From assembly GCA_900769955.1 (NCBI GenBank), contig CAAGIP010000042.1, positions 1-24,001 of the forward strand: a stretch of DNA of 24,001 nt, read 5' to 3'. The notes under the pieces are model-generated. The model saw only the letters and a program-made list of their open reading frames with translations, searched no databases and had not been told where the DNA came from. Shown one piece after another: positions 23,316-24,001 of this stretch. A program made the position numbers and the translations under genes. The stretch's first letter is position 1. The number at the start of each line of letters is the position of its first letter. This stretch comes from Spirochaetia bacterium (GTDB lineage: Bacteria > Spirochaetota > Spirochaetia > Sphaerochaetales > Sphaerochaetaceae).

Positions 23316-23429
23316 CCTGGCAACGACCTACTCTCCCACGGACTGAGCCGCAGTACCATCGGCGATGAAGCGTTTCACTGTCGTGTTCGGGATGGGAACG
23401 TGTGTTGCCGCTTCTCCATGGTCACCAGG
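23316..23429 (-). rRNA. rrf: 5S ribosomal RNA
   Basis: On the minus strand the RNA starts CCTGGTGACCATGGAG and ends GTCGTTGCCAGG, the two ends pairing as helix I. The conserved CCCATCCCGAACACG loop and GGGAGAGTAGGTCG are present. It is about 114 nt, normal for bacterial 5S (ends uncertain by one to three bases). It follows 23S by about 70 bases and is read in the same direction. Confidence 0.95.
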
Positions 23430-23498
23430 AAATTCATCGTGAAGCAGAAGTAAGAGTTATGCTTCGGATGAAAGTGTTTCCGGAACGGAAACAGTAAT
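23430..23498 (-). other. 23S-5S spacer with processing hairpins
   Basis: GTTTCCG (23476-23482) and CGGAAAC (23486-23492) form a 7-bp stem with a three-base loop just after 23S. GAAGCA / TGCTTC (about 23441-23465) make a second stem. No tRNA gene fits in the spacer. Confidence 0.5.

Positions 23499-24001
<503 letters not shown>

Noticed and set aside
23177..23368. 63-codon plus-strand frame
   Set aside because: It runs through the rRNA terminator and into 5S rRNA on the opposite strand.

Overview
The window looks like a piece of a spirochaete chromosome, most plausibly a gut or sediment sugar fermenter of the Sphaerochaetaceae/Treponema type. The reasons are the 'SVFAGGSSEQ' signal-peptide end on one sugar-binding protein, a Spirochaetes-like ABC/glycosidase inventory, roughly 50% GC and dense gene packing. 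The taxonomy is an inference from style, not from a search.

Four blocks can be read. (1) Positions 1-11693 form a sucrose / raffinose-family / fructo-oligosaccharide locus built on a divergent promoter region. Amylosucrase, cut by the window edge, runs leftward. A long operon runs rightward: binding lipoprotein, two permeases, a 74-residue accessory protein, GH32 fructosidase, LacI regulator, a GH13 alpha-glucosidase fused to a PfkB fructokinase, and a GH36 alpha-galactosidase. Imported raffinose-type sugars would lose galactose by GH36. Sucrose or its fructosyl extensions would be split by GH32 or GH13, fructose phosphorylated by the kinase, and part of the sucrose turned into alpha-glucan by amylosucrase. 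(2) Positions 11694-15506 hold a lipoprotein tyrosine phosphatase with an unusual N-terminal domain, a sodium:solute symporter, and a divergent SAM methyltransferase behind a 28-bp palindrome. (3) Positions 15507-22702 contain a decayed GH42 remnant, a terminator, and a leftward operon lacI - binding protein - MalF-type permease - MalG-type permease - GH42 beta-galactosidase. Its order parallels ganR-ganS-ganP-ganQ-ganA of Bacillus, without the GH53 galactanase. (4) Positions 23242-24001 contain the 3' end of a leftward rRNA operon (23S 3' part, 5S, terminator).

Both sugar operons carry the same LacI-type operator core CAAACGTTTG at their promoters, and both have a strong hairpin just after the binding-protein gene. 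Neither encodes its ABC ATPase. The most unusual items are the GH13-fructokinase fusion with an intact Shine-Dalgarno and ATG at the junction, the free-standing GH32-type N-domain protein, the phosphatase carrying a SAM-hydroxide-adenosyltransferase-like domain, and the phased T-tracts plus tandem operators between the divergent sucrose promoters.
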